Below are positions 7,674 to 17,037 of a stretch of DNA of 64,000 nt, in pieces. The position numbers were made by a program, and so were the translations under genes. The stretch comes from Saprospiraceae bacterium (GTDB taxonomy: Bacteria; Bacteroidota; Bacteroidia; Chitinophagales; Saprospiraceae), in NCBI GenBank assembly GCA_020846655.1, contig JADLDL010000086.1:1-64000 (forward strand), in the 5' to 3' direction. The notes under the pieces are model-generated. The model was not told where the DNA came from. It made no database searches and saw nothing but the letters and a program-made list of their open reading frames with translations. How positions within the stretch are numbered: the first letter of the stretch is position 1; each line of letters opens with the position of its first letter.

Positions 7674-8489
7674 ATGAAGGAGGTGATTAGTTCCAATTCG
7701 CTGTTTCACTTTACCCGGGAACTCAAATTTCTGAAGAGCATTTTGCAGGACGGCTTCCGGCCCAACTACTGCCTCGAAAACTTTGACACCTTCAAGTTTA
7801 TTTCCGGAGAAGACCATTTTGAAATGGCCGTGCCTATGGTGTGCTTTTGTGACATCCCCTTGTCCAAAGTGAAATCCCACATGAATATGTATGGGTATTA
7901 TGGCATCGGCCTGAGCAAAGCCTGGGGCATTCAAAACGGGATCAGCCCACTGTTTTACATCAGCCCGGAGTCGGCTACGACCAATAGTATTTACCTGAGT
8001 TTGCTGTACCTGCTGAACAATCCAAAGTTTGGTTGGGAGGAATCTCTCGACAAACAATACGACCGCCTGCTCCGCCTGATCCGGTTTACCAAACCCTATG
8101 TGGGGCCATTTTTTCGAAAAGGAAAATTTTTAAAAAATCCAGTCACCTTCTACGACGAGCGGGAATGGCGCTTCATCCCCGATGTGACGGGCCGGACAGA
8201 ACGCAACCGCGTAGAACTGGCTAAAGCCTGGTTGGACAAAGCAACATTTTTGAAAATGCGGCACGATTTGGACGAGCAGGGTTTGCCCCAAATCGTTGCG
8301 CTAAACCAGGAACTGCAACTGAATTTCCCATTGAAATTTGAACTGAGCGCGATCCGGTATATCATCATCAAAAAAGAAAGTGAAATACCCGCCTTGCTTC
8401 AAACGCTGAAAGGCATTTTTAAAAATGATGAAATCGCCATCATCGCCTCTAAAATCCTCACCCAAAAACAAATTTTTGAGGATTTCTAA
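7674..8489 (+). CDS. AbiGi-like abortive infection protein
   Basis: 271 aa resembling the AbiGi family, described as the antitoxin half of the AbiG abortive infection system. Visible family patterns are SLFHFTREL (His12) with LKSILQDGFRPNYC, then MVCFCDIPLS, then YGYYGIGLSKAWGI, and FYDEREWRFIPD (Glu162, Glu164). No AbiGii-like gene is adjacent; the TIR protein occupies the partner position instead. The two genes are 11 bp apart. The N-terminal His in a LFHFT context and the late E-x-E-W-R motif loosely recall ADP-ribosyltransferase-like folds such as DarT, which would also use NAD; this is speculation. Codon use is AT-richer than neighbouring housekeeping genes, consistent with accessory origin. 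Confidence 0.75.
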   Translation: MKEVISSNSLFHFTRELKFLKSILQDGFRPNYCLENFDTFKFISGEDHFEMAVPMVCFCDIPLSKVKSHMNMYGYYGIGLSKAWGIQNGISPLFYISPESATTNSIYLSLLYLLNNPKFGWEESLDKQYDRLLRLIRFTKPYVGPFFRKGKFLKNPVTFYDEREWRFIPDVTGRTERNRVELAKAWLDKATFLKMRHDLDEQGLPQIVALNQELQLNFPLKFELSAIRYIIIKKESEIPALLQTLKGIFKNDEIAIIASKILTQKQIFEDF

Positions 8490-8522
8490 CCCTCCAACCT
8501 TCTAACCTTCCAACCCCTTACC
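8490..8522 (+). repeat. pyrimidine-rich low-complexity tract
   Basis: Imperfect repeats of CCAACCTTCTAACCTT directly after the AbiGi-like stop. It leads straight into the long palindrome at 8523. Confidence 0.5.
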
Positions 8523-8690
8523 GCCATAACCATCAACTTAAGGTTTACTTACTTCGACATTCGATATTCTTCGGCTCGATATTCGATATTTTTTAAGCCA
8601 ACTACGTTGGAATATCGAATATCGAGCCGAAGAATATCGAATGTCGAAGTAAAAAAAGCGCCTTCAAACGTTTAAGTTGATGGCTATGCC
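8523..8690. repeat. 168-bp nested inverted repeat (perfect 42-bp arms)
   Basis: Perfect arms at 8549-8590 and 8611-8652 are built from reiterated ATTCGATATT-like units. An outer imperfect pair (8523-8542 and 8671-8690, sharing CCATCAACTTAA) and a small apical hairpin (CCAAC/GTTGG, 8598-8610) extend the structure. RNA from either strand would fold into a very stable rod. It lies between the convergent AbiGi-like and LytTR genes, so it could serve as a bidirectional terminator, but it is far longer than needed. No open reading frame or target-site duplication is evident. Confidence 0.9.
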
Positions 8691-8692
8691 CC

Positions 8693-9418
8693 TTACCGCC
8701 CCAGCCGTTCCATCACAAAATCCTTGTGGCTCCGCCCGATCGGTATCGTGCGGCCGGCAATCTCCACTTCAGCGGCCGAAAAAGACTCAATTTTGTCTAC
8801 GGCCACCAAAAACGAGCGGTGGATGCGCAGGAAATTGTCCGAGCGCATCAGTTCTTCCAATTCGCCCAACTGGTAATGCGTGTGGTATGATTTACTCGTT
8901 GTGTGGATCGACACCGAGTCCTTCAGGCTCTCGATAAACAAAATTTCATCCAGGTAAATTTTCACCGAGCGTTTGCTAACGGTAAAAAAGTAAAACGGCC
9001 GGGTCACCGCTGCCGGCTTCGGCGTGCTGCTGGCCGGCGCCGGCTGGCCGGGCGCCGGGCGCTGCGGCTGTAACAATTTGTTCACCGCTTTGGTGAAGCG
9101 GTTGAATTCGATCGGCTTGAGCAGGTAGTCAGTCACCTGCAAATCAAAACCTTCCACCGCAAACTCGTGGTACGCCGAGGTGACGATCACCCGGGGCTGG
9201 CGGCGCAGGGTTTTGATAAACTCCAGGCCGGTCAGTTTGGGCAAATTGATGTCCAGGAAAATAACGTCCACCGGATGGTTGTGCACCACATCGAGGGCCT
9301 TGATCGCGTCCGCACAGGTATGGGTTAGCGAGAGAAATGGCGTCATCTCGATATACTCCGCCAGAATTTCCGCAGCCAGCGGTTCATCCTCAACAATGAT
9401 ACAACGCAGTGGTGTCAT
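8693..9418 (-). CDS. LytTR-family response regulator
   Basis: Two-domain transcription regulator. The receiver domain (about 4-120) has acidic residues Glu10-Asp11 and phospho-acceptor Asp56 in VIFLDINLP, with Lys in DYLLKPIEF. A Pro/Ala-rich linker (about 125-150) precedes a LytTR DNA-binding domain (about 155-241) with ILFIESLKDSVSIHT and FLRIHRSFLVAVDKI. ATG 9418 places the first strand of the receiver in the usual position; a longer form from 9478 adds 20 polar residues. No LytS-type histidine kinase is encoded nearby, so its sensor is elsewhere. The stop lies 2 bp beyond the outer end of the long inverted repeat. Confidence 0.9.
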   Translation of the reverse strand: MTPLRCIIVEDEPLAAEILAEYIEMTPFLSLTHTCADAIKALDVVHNHPVDVIFLDINLPKLTGLEFIKTLRRQPRVIVTSAYHEFAVEGFDLQVTDYLLKPIEFNRFTKAVNKLLQPQRPAPGQPAPASSTPKPAAVTRPFYFFTVSKRSVKIYLDEILFIESLKDSVSIHTTSKSYHTHYQLGELEELMRSDNFLRIHRSFLVAVDKIESFSAAEVEIAGRTIPIGRSHKDFVMERLGR

Positions 9419-9634
9419 ACGGGTGAAGTTTACGTTTGGGCTTTTGGCGTCCGGGCTGTCTTGCGTCTCGTGCATCATGCTGCGGGTGTTTAGCGGTCAG
9501 TAATGGTTTGCCGGCGTCCATTTTTCAGCCGGTAAAGGGGAATGACAGCCAAAAGGGCCGGATGTTGCGTTGTTTTTGCTCCCTAGCCTGAACAACCGTT
9601 TTTCAAAGACGAAAGGCCGCCCTTGCGGGACCAA

Positions 9635-10825
9635 TCATTTCAACACACCCAAGGCTTTGCCGACTTTGGTGAAGGCCGCGACGGCTTTTTCCAGATGTTC
9701 CTGTTCGTGGGCTGCCGACAACTGGACGCGAATCCGCGCCTTGCCTTTGGCCACCACAGGGAAGAAAAACCCGATTACGTAGATGCCCTCTTCGAGCAAC
9801 TGTCGGGCAAACTGTTGGGCCAGCGGCGCGTCATACAACATGATGGGCACAATCGGGTGGTCGCCCGGGATAATGTCGAAACCGGCGCTGGTCATGGCCT
9901 GCCGGAACCAGCGGGTATTGTGTTCCAGTTTGTCGCGCAGGGCCGTGCTGCTGCTCAGCAGGTCAATTACTTTGATGGAAGCGCCCACAATCGAGGGCGC
10001 CACGGTATTGGAAAACAAATACGGCCGCGAGCGTTGCCGCAACAACTCTACAATTTCTTTCCGCGCAGCGGTAAATCCACCCGAAGCGCCGCCCATGGCT
10101 TTGCCCAGGGTGCCGGTGATGATGTCGACGCGGTCCATGACCTGGCGGTATTCGTGGGTGCCGCGGCCGGTTTTGCCGAGAAAACCCGTCGCGTGGCACT
10201 CGTCGATACCCACCAGGGCATCGTAGCGATCCGCCAGGTCGCAGATTTTATCCAATTGGGCGATGGTGCCGTCCATCGAGAAGGCGCCGTCGGTAAAAAT
10301 AAGTCGCCGCCGGGCGCCGGCTGCTTCTTTGAGGCAGTCTTCGAGGGCGTTCATGTCGTTGTGCTTGTAGCGGAAGCGCTGGGCTTTGCACAGGCGAATG
10401 CCATCGATGATGGATGCGTGGTTCAGTTCGTCGCTGATGATCGCGTCTTCTTCACCCAGCAGGGGCTCGAAGAGGCCGCCGTTGGCATCGAAGGCAGCGG
10501 CATACAAAATAGCGTCCTCCTGACCCAAAAAATCGGCAAGGCGGCGTTCCAGGTCTTTGTGAATATCCTGCGTACCGCAAATAAAGCGCACCGACGACAA
10601 GCCGTAGCCGTGCGTCCGGATGGCTTCGATTGCCGCTTCGATCACCGCCGGGTGGCTGCTCAGGCCCAGGTAGTTGTTGGCACAAAAATTCAGCACCTGG
10701 CGCTGGGCCGTGGTGTCGATGACCGGACCCTGTGGCGTGGTGATGATCCGCTCTTCTTTGTATAGGCCAGCCTCCCGGATACCTTGTAGTTCCTGTTCGA
10801 GGCTCGATTTTACGTTGGTGTACAT
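9635..10825 (-). CDS. kbl: glycine C-acetyltransferase (2-amino-3-ketobutyrate CoA ligase)
   Basis: 396-aa PLP enzyme of the alpha-oxoamine synthase family that cleaves 2-amino-3-ketobutyrate with CoA to glycine and acetyl-CoA in threonine breakdown. The PLP lysine is Lys242 in GTLGKAMGG, and Asp208 (GIDECHATG) binds the pyridine nitrogen. The [11 protein letters not shown] and [14 protein letters not shown] blocks are typical of Kbl rather than BioF or HemA. The start at 10825 matches the usual Kbl N-terminus; a long upstream extension would overlap the OmpA gene. It lies 58 bp downstream of the DUF937-OmpA gene in the same direction. Threonine dehydrogenase (tdh) is not in the window, although a threonine aldolase is. 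Confidence 0.93.
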   Translation of the reverse strand: MYTNVKSSLEQELQGIREAGLYKEERIITTPQGPVIDTTAQRQVLNFCANNYLGLSSHPAVIEAAIEAIRTHGYGLSSVRFICGTQDIHKDLERRLADFLGQEDAILYAAAFDANGGLFEPLLGEEDAIISDELNHASIIDGIRLCKAQRFRYKHNDMNALEDCLKEAAGARRRLIFTDGAFSMDGTIAQLDKICDLADRYDALVGIDECHATGFLGKTGRGTHEYRQVMDRVDIITGTLGKAMGGASGGFTAARKEIVELLRQRSRPYLFSNTVAPSIVGASIKVIDLLSSSTALRDKLEHNTRWFRQAMTSAGFDIIPGDHPIVPIMLYDAPLAQQFARQLLEEGIYVIGFFFPVVAKGKARIRVQLSAAHEQEHLEKAVAAFTKVGKALGVLK

Positions 10826-10883
10826 CTTGTAGGATAGGATAGTTGAAAAATTGCTGGGTAAGGATTGGGCTACCCGGATGGTT

Positions 10884-12101
10884 TTATTTTTTGGTGACCC
10901 GAACGGCAATACGGCGGTTTTGTGCGCGGCCTTCTTCGGTCTCGTTCGATGCAACAGGGTGCTCCGAGCCGTAGCCTTCGGCACTCAAGCGGCTGGCCTC
11001 GATGCCCTGCGCGACCAGGTATTTGACCACCGCGTTGGCGCGGCCCAGGGAGAGTTTGCGGTTCAGCGATTCCACGCCGGTGTTGTCGGTATAGCCACCG
11101 ATCCGAAGTTGCACCGTCGGATAAGCCTTCAGAATGTCGACCATATTGCTCAATTGAGCCGCCGAGCGATCCATCTCGATTTCGGTGCTGTTGGTGGCAA
11201 ACAACAGTCGGTCAAAATTAAACCAGGTCGTTTTGTCCACCGGTCGGTTGGTATCTTCAATAAAGGCAATCAATTGACTTTCAATGCCTTCTTTGTTGCC
11301 TTTTACTTCTTTTCCCCCGGGCAATGTTTTCATAAAACCGGCCACAATTTCGCTGGCATCCTTCAACGCACCAGTAATTTCCTTGGTTGCCTGCATGGTG
11401 GAATTCAGGGCTTCGCCCACGGGCCTCAGGTTCAATTCTGTATTGGCGATCATCCAGTACCGGATACCGAAGAGCAAGGCAATGCCCAAGCCCAGCAACA
11501 ACAACAAGGATATGGCCCAACGGCTGCCTGTGGTTTGTGGGGCCGGCGCCTCGCTGGCAGCGGTTTCCGGGTGGAAGCCCAGCACGGCGCCGAGCCCACT
11601 GGGCACGCTGGACAGGATTCGGCTTTCGTCGGCGCGCAGGAGGTTGATAAAGCCGGAAACGTTTAAAGCGCCGCTGTTGATCCGCTGCGCCAGCAGGCTC
11701 ATGACATAGGGGCCGGCGATACCCAACAAGGTGGAAATACTGGAGGCTTGAACCCCGGAAAAGGCCGCCACGCCGTTGATGACGGTGGGCACTTTGGCAC
11801 CAAACAACTGGCTGAGCAAATGCCCGGAAGCATCGCTGGGGCCATGGTGGGGGAGTTTGCCGGTTTTCAGCAAATCGTCCAGTTTGCTGTCGATATCGGT
11901 TGGAAACTGCTCCAGTTCATGAAAAATACGGGTGATGCCTTCCGTATCGCCGGCTTTTTGAAGTAATCCGGCCAGGAAAGTGGCAGCGAGGCCGCTGATG
12001 GCTTTGGCAGTTGCCCCTTCACTTTCGCCCACTTGCCGGGCTATTTCGGCGATGTTTTGCGGGGCAAGGTGTTTGTAAATGGTATCCAGAATGTTCACCA
12101 T
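10884..12101 (-). CDS. DUF937 and OmpA C-terminal domain protein
   Basis: 405 aa. The N-terminal part (about 10-150) is a helical DUF937-like domain ([36 protein letters not shown]). A Pro/Ala linker leads to one transmembrane helix (about 195-215, [17 protein letters not shown]). A spacer and a C-terminal OmpA peptidoglycan-binding domain (about 290-400) follow, with IGGYTDNTG and [13 protein letters not shown]. The topology suggests a cytoplasmic DUF937 region and a periplasmic domain gripping peptidoglycan. No signal peptide is present. Its function is not known beyond cell-wall anchoring. Confidence 0.85.
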   Translation of the reverse strand: MVNILDTIYKHLAPQNIAEIARQVGESEGATAKAISGLAATFLAGLLQKAGDTEGITRIFHELEQFPTDIDSKLDDLLKTGKLPHHGPSDASGHLLSQLFGAKVPTVINGVAAFSGVQASSISTLLGIAGPYVMSLLAQRINSGALNVSGFINLLRADESRILSSVPSGLGAVLGFHPETAASEAPAPQTTGSRWAISLLLLLGLGIALLFGIRYWMIANTELNLRPVGEALNSTMQATKEITGALKDASEIVAGFMKTLPGGKEVKGNKEGIESQLIAFIEDTNRPVDKTTWFNFDRLLFATNSTEIEMDRSAAQLSNMVDILKAYPTVQLRIGGYTDNTGVESLNRKLSLGRANAVVKYLVAQGIEASRLSAEGYGSEHPVASNETEEGRAQNRRIAVRVTKK

Positions 12102-12310
12102 TGGTCGATCGTGTATAGCAGGCGGGCATTCAGGTTTCTACCCGCCCAATTGAAGAATAGGAACGCGAACGTACCCATTTTTGCCAGGAAAAAAGCAAGA
12201 ATATTGGGACGGCCGGCGATCGGGGCGAAGATACATTCCTTCGGATAAATAGCGCGTGGGAATCCGGCATCCACCCGCTGGGCAGTCCGACAATATGTTG
12301 GAGCATCCAT

Positions 12311-12353
12311 AAAAAAGCGGCACGGAAGGGGCATTTTGCCCTCTCCGTGCCGC
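12311..12353 (-). terminator. Rho-independent terminator of the T9SS adhesin gene
   Basis: On the minus strand a 16-bp GC-rich stem (12317-12332 with 12338-12353, two mismatches, 5-nt loop) is followed by six T residues (12311-12316). It lies 27 bp after the stop of the 1488-aa gene. Confidence 0.85.
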
Positions 12354-12379
12354 CGCACTTTAGTTTTGCAAACAATGGC

Positions 12380-15300
12380 TTATTGCACGGCAATCTTCCA
12401 GATGCCCTGTTGTTTGCCCGTACGGATAATGACGGAATACAAACCTTTCGGCAAATCCGACAGGTTCAGTTCCGTTTGTTTCAGTTGTCCGAAATGTTGG
12501 TTCAGCACCGACCGGCCGGTTGCGTCAAACACGCTGATTTGCAAGTCCTGGCTGATCAGTTGGTTGGCCAGCAACACATACAAAACGCCGGTGGTGGGGT
12601 TGGGGAATACGCCTACCTGGTCCTGAAGTTCCGGGTTGCCGGTGCCCACGAGGTTGTCAACCTGGAAGGGACCTGCGCTGCTGGTACAGCCTTGCGCATC
12701 GGTTACCAGCAAGGTGTATTCGCCGATGCCAACACCGCTGAGGTCTTCGCCGGCGCCTACAGGCTGGCCATTGAGCAGCCATTGGTAGGTGTAGCCCGGC
12801 TGGCTGCCGGCTACGGTCACCTGCACTCCGCCAATTTGCTGGCCATTCAGGTCGTCGATGATGCTATCGAGCGTGATGGTCAAGGGGGCCAGAATGGTCA
12901 CCTGGAACGAGCAGGTGCCCGTGTTGCCTTGCGCATCGGTGAAGGAATAGGTCACCGGAGTCAGGCCTTCCGGGAACGATGAACCGCTGGGCAAGCCTTC
13001 GACGAGGTTAAACGAGCCGCCGAGGTTGAGGCAGTTGTCGGTAGCAACCGGCGCTACATACGGCACCACATCATCGCCACTGCAGCGCACAATACTGCTT
13101 GGACAAGTAAGCGTGGGTGGTGTGTTGTCTACGATGGTGATGGTGGCTGTGGTCGTGCTGGAATTCCCGGAAGCGTCGGTGGCGGTCAGCACCACAACAT
13201 GCGTGCCGAGGTCCTGGCAATTGAACTGTTCGGGCGTAAATGCCACGCTGGCAGCGCCGCAATTGTCTTCGATCAAGGCACTGGTATTGGTAGCCGTGAG
13301 GGTGACGGAGCCGGATGGGCCAAGAGCCACCGTAGCCGGGGCAATTTGAATGGTTGGCGCCTGCTGGTCGAAGGAGCCGACCGTTGCGGTGGCCGTAGCC
13401 GAACAGCCGTTGGCATCGGTTACCACAGCCGTGTAGGTGCCGGCTTCCAGGTTGATGGCTTCCGGACCGGTTTGGCCGTTGTCCCATTGGATGTTCAGGG
13501 CGCCCGTACCGCCGCCGGCAACTACCGATGCCGAGCCTTCAGCCAGGTTGGCACAGGAGGTATTGACCACCGTGCCGGTTTCGATTGTCAGCAAAGCGGG
13601 ATCAGTCAGGGTTACTTCTGCGGTAAACTGGCAATCGTTCACGTCCGTCACCACTACCGTATAGGTTCCGGCTACGAGGCCATTGGCGGTAGCATCGGTG
13701 CTGCCGGAACTCCAGTTGTATGCAAACGGCATACTGCCGCCGGAGATATCGATGGTAGCCGAGCCGCTGGCCTGGCCGTTGCAAGCCGGCGCCGTGGAGC
13801 TCAGGTTGCCCAACAAGTTGCAATTGCCTTCGCCAACTTCCACATTTTGTACCAGGGTACAGCCATTTGCGTCGGTTATTGTCACGGTATAAAAACCCGA
13901 AGTCAGGCCCGAAATCGTGGCCGTGGTGCCGTCATTCGACCACAGGTAGGTGTAGCCCGGCGTGCCGCCGCTGGCGCTTACGCTTGCCGTGCCGTCGGCC
14001 GAGCCGGTGGCTGAAGGCTCCGTGCTGCTGGAACTGGCAGCAAGTGCTCCGGGCTGTTCGATGGTGGCGCTGAGGGTGGAAGTACAGTTTTCACCGTCGG
14101 TGACGGTCACGGTGTAGGTACCGGCCGGCAGGTTGACCAGCGTGTTGGTGCTGCCGGCGCCGGTCCAGGCGTAGCTGAACGTACCGTCGCCGCCGGAAGC
14201 CGACACGGTGATGCTGCCATTGGCGTCGCCAAAACAAGCGTTGTTTTGCTTAGCGCCCAGGGCTACAGCCACCGGGGCGTGTTGAATGACAGTAGCCGTT
14301 GCTGTGCTGGTACAGCCGGTTTGTGTATTGGTGACCAATACCTGGTACTGGCCGGCTTGCGTGGCATTGAGGCTGGGCGAATTGCCGGTTGAGGTGGTAG
14401 AACCACCCGGCAGCGTCCATACAAAATCCAGCAATGCCGGATCTGCCGTGCTGGTGTTACTGAGTTCTACGCTGGCATTCGAGCAATTGAGCGTGGCGGA
14501 TACTGCCAATGCTGCGCCCGGAAGGGTGGTGTTTTCCACGACGGTAGCAATATCGGTAGAGGTACAACCATTGGTTGTGTTGGTCACCAGCAGGGTATAC
14601 ACACCGGCAGCGCTAACAATCGGCGTGGGGCCGTTTCCTCCCGAAACAATAGTGCCGTTGGTGGTCGACCAGGCATAATTGATGTTTGCACCGGTGCTGG
14701 AGCCCGTGGCATTCAGGGTAACCTGTGCGGCAGTGCAGGTCAGGGCATCCGGGGCGTTGGCAAAGGCCAGCACTACCGAAAGGTCGGCTTGCACGCTGAT
14801 GCTGGTCGAGGCGGTACAGCCGTTGCTGGTGTTGGTCACCACCAGGGTGTATTGGCCCGGCGCATTGGCTACGGCGGAAATCGTGTTTTCGCCACTTACA
14901 ATATTGCCGTTGGTGGTCGTCCAGGAATAGGTAAAGTTATCGCCGGTAGACGAGCCCTGGCCATTCAAGGCTGTACTCGATTGGGTACAGGTAATCGAAT
15001 TGGCCGGCAAGGCCGCTGCAATAGGTGGTGTGATGTTTTGTGCTACGGTATCCGAGAGGGCAACCGTGCAGCCGTTGACTGGGTTGGTGACCGTCAGGGT
15101 GTACACGCCGGGCGTATTCACCTGGATAAAGGTCGTATCGGCGGGTCCATTGATCAGGCCGCCGTCGCTTGCCGTCCACAAGGTAACGGCATCAGCGGGC
15201 GTCACTGTACTACTCAGGGTGAGCGAGGTGGTTTCGCAGTTCAAGGCGCCGGTAGGCAGCAAGTTGACGATAGGCAGCAGGGTATCGTTGACCACCACTA

Positions 15301-16846
15301 TGGTATCGGCTTTGGTGCAATGGTTGACCTCATTGGTGACCAACAAAATATAGGTACCGGCTGTGTCTGCGAGTGCGTAGATGCTGTCTTGTCCGGAAAC
15401 AATGTTGCCGTTGGGGGTCGTCCAGGCGTAGGTGAAATTATTTCCAGTGGACGAGCCTTTGCCGGAAAGTTCCGTTTGCAGGGTAGAACACAGCAAGGGT
15501 GGGGCAGTGGCAATGGCCAGTGGTTTGGCAATGTTTTCCTGGATCAGCGTGCTGGTTTCAGCGGTACAGCCTGTGCTGACATTGGTAATCACCAGGGTGT
15601 ATTCGCCGGGTTCATTCACTTTAGCAATAATTTGGTTGGCGCCCGATACGATATGCCCGCCGTTGCTGGCTGTCCATTGGTACATCGTGGGCCCTGGTAC
15701 GGAGGAGCCGCCGACGAGAGAAATAACCGTGTCCCGGCAATTTAGATCGGGTGATAACTGAATAAAAGCCTGTGTGGGGTTTGTAAATTCAATTTCTGTA
15801 AACGCCGTTGCCGTGCATTCCAGGGGGCCGTCTTTGAAGGTCACCGTCAGGTTGTAGGTGCCGGATTCGTCTACTTTTGGGCTGAGGGTATTGGCGCCGG
15901 AAACGATGTGGCCGTTCGGGGTATCCCACTGGTATGTAATATTCGGACCGGCTGTAGCAAAACCATTGAGGGTGATGGTGGTAGGTTTGCAGGTCGAAAT
16001 ACTCTGGTAACCGGGCGAGACCAGGGCCGATAATTCCGGTGCCACGTGAACCGTGACCGTGTCTCTGATTTGGCAGGATGGAAACAAGCCGATGTCATCC
16101 AGGGCCATGAACTGGGTATCGTCGCCGTTGACACCAATGCAAAGGCTTAGAGTGGTGCTTGTGCCACTATCCCAATACCAGATATTTTTTTGCCATTTGC
16201 ACAGTTCCGAACCACCACTGAGCGGCGGAAAAAACTGATCTGAATTGAACGAATACCAAAGGCCTGGCGTGGTGCCGCCAGGGGTTACATTCATGGTGTA
16301 AAAATTGAGGGTGTACAGGGTGTTGGGCGTCACCGGTACATCCTGGCACCACACGCGGGCTTGTCCATTGGGGAGCCCGCAGTGCATGACCATCATATTG
16401 CCCTTGCCGGTGTGGTCTTCGCAGGGAGCAAGGTTGATGTCCAGGTCTTGTGGATTGGTAACAATATCGTAGCTACCGGCTTTCGCAATACTGCCTGACA
16501 CGTTGACGTAGTCGGAGGTGAAGGCTTTAGGGCCTTGTTCAAAATCGCCGTTGACGATCACGTTATTCCCCAAAAGATAGGCATTGAGGGAATAACTGGT
16601 CGTTTGAGTAATGGGTTTGATGGTTGGGTTGATGACCGAAGGGTTGACGATTTGCGTGAACGGATCCCAGGAAAATAGCAACAGATTCCCATTGATCTGG
16701 CCGTTTAGTTTGATTTCGTTCGGCAAAGGTTTGCAAAAATACTGGTCGTCGCCGGCGGATACGGTTCCCGGACATTGGGCGGAGAGAAAGGAAGAAAGTA
16801 GTAGTGCGCCACTGAGTAGTAGCCATTGTGTGTATTTGTTTTTCAT
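12380..16846 (-). CDS. giant T9SS-secreted surface protein with PKD-like, SprB and HYR repeats
   Basis: 1488-aa exported protein. A signal peptide (1-24, ending LSAQ) precedes an AGDD-type Ig fold and a jelly-roll, carbohydrate-binding-like domain (about 95-265, beginning NGDFEQG). I count seven Ig/PKD-like modules of about 75-85 aa, each with a NGNIVSG-like strand and ending in a TNxxNGCTA-like motif. Four SprB-type repeats follow (e.g. ACFGDANGSITVSASGG, PAGTYTVTVTD), then a HYR-like domain (DNTPPTLTCPSS), one more module, and a C-terminal T9SS type A sorting domain (VGVFPNPTTGVLY to IWKIAVQ). The architecture matches SprB-like gliding or adhesion proteins. It is probably anchored or released at the cell surface after sorting-domain removal. 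A terminator follows it. Confidence 0.9.
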   Translation of the reverse strand: MKNKYTQWLLLSGALLLSSFLSAQCPGTVSAGDDQYFCKPLPNEIKLNGQINGNLLLFSWDPFTQIVNPSVINPTIKPITQTTSYSLNAYLLGNNVIVNGDFEQGPKAFTSDYVNVSGSIAKAGSYDIVTNPQDLDINLAPCEDHTGKGNMMVMHCGLPNGQARVWCQDVPVTPNTLYTLNFYTMNVTPGGTTPGLWYSFNSDQFFPPLSGGSELCKWQKNIWYWDSGTSTTLSLCIGVNGDDTQFMALDDIGLFPSCQIRDTVTVHVAPELSALVSPGYQSISTCKPTTITLNGFATAGPNITYQWDTPNGHIVSGANTLSPKVDESGTYNLTVTFKDGPLECTATAFTEIEFTNPTQAFIQLSPDLNCRDTVISLVGGSSVPGPTMYQWTASNGGHIVSGANQIIAKVNEPGEYTLVITNVSTGCTAETSTLIQENIAKPLAIATAPPLLCSTLQTELSGKGSSTGNNFTYAWTTPNGNIVSGQDSIYALADTAGTYILLVTNEVNHCTKADTIVVVNDTLLPIVNLLPTGALNCETTSLTLSSTVTPADAVTLWTASDGGLINGPADTTFIQVNTPGVYTLTVTNPVNGCTVALSDTVAQNITPPIAAALPANSITCTQSSTALNGQGSSTGDNFTYSWTTTNGNIVSGENTISAVANAPGQYTLVVTNTSNGCTASTSISVQADLSVVLAFANAPDALTCTAAQVTLNATGSSTGANINYAWSTTNGTIVSGGNGPTPIVSAAGVYTLLVTNTTNGCTSTDIATVVENTTLPGAALAVSATLNCSNASVELSNTSTADPALLDFVWTLPGGSTTSTGNSPSLNATQAGQYQVLVTNTQTGCTSTATATVIQHAPVAVALGAKQNNACFGDANGSITVSASGGDGTFSYAWTGAGSTNTLVNLPAGTYTVTVTDGENCTSTLSATIEQPGALAASSSSTEPSATGSADGTASVSASGGTPGYTYLWSNDGTTATISGLTSGFYTVTITDANGCTLVQNVEVGEGNCNLLGNLSSTAPACNGQASGSATIDISGGSMPFAYNWSSGSTDATANGLVAGTYTVVVTDVNDCQFTAEVTLTDPALLTIETGTVVNTSCANLAEGSASVVAGGGTGALNIQWDNGQTGPEAINLEAGTYTAVVTDANGCSATATATVGSFDQQAPTIQIAPATVALGPSGSVTLTATNTSALIEDNCGAASVAFTPEQFNCQDLGTHVVVLTATDASGNSSTTTATITIVDNTPPTLTCPSSIVRCSGDDVVPYVAPVATDNCLNLGGSFNLVEGLPSGSSFPEGLTPVTYSFTDAQGNTGTCSFQVTILAPLTITLDSIIDDLNGQQIGGVQVTVAGSQPGYTYQWLLNGQPVGAGEDLSGVGIGEYTLLVTDAQGCTSSAGPFQVDNLVGTGNPELQDQVGVFPNPTTGVLYVLLANQLISQDLQISVFDATGRSVLNQHFGQLKQTELNLSDLPKGLYSVIIRTGKQQGIWKIAVQ

Positions 16847-16964
16847 AGAAAAGGAAAAAGTTTGTTTACAACTCGGTTTGGTAATATTTATTCAAATTTA
16901 ATGGAATAAATCCAGATTGAAATAGGGAGGCCACGAATACCTGGTTCGCTGCCCGCCAAGCGAC

Positions 16965-16986
16965 AAAAAAAAGCCGGAATGCCGGT
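16965..16986 (-). terminator. weak Rho-independent terminator after Omp85-family gene
   Basis: On the minus strand CCGG-CATT-CCGG is followed by eight T residues (16965-16972), 52 bp beyond the stop of the Omp85-like gene. The stem is short, so the call rests mainly on the T run and position. Confidence 0.45.
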
Positions 16987-17037
16987 AATTGCCCTAAATA
17001 TGGTACACGGAAAATGATTAGCCCGGCGGCCTACTGG

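Noticed and set aside
8523-8690. Insertion sequence remnant
   Set aside because: No transposase fragment and no clear target-site duplication flank the palindrome.
9623-10765. 380-codon plus-strand frame opposite kbl
   Set aside because: Shadow of kbl, whose PLP motifs are unambiguous.
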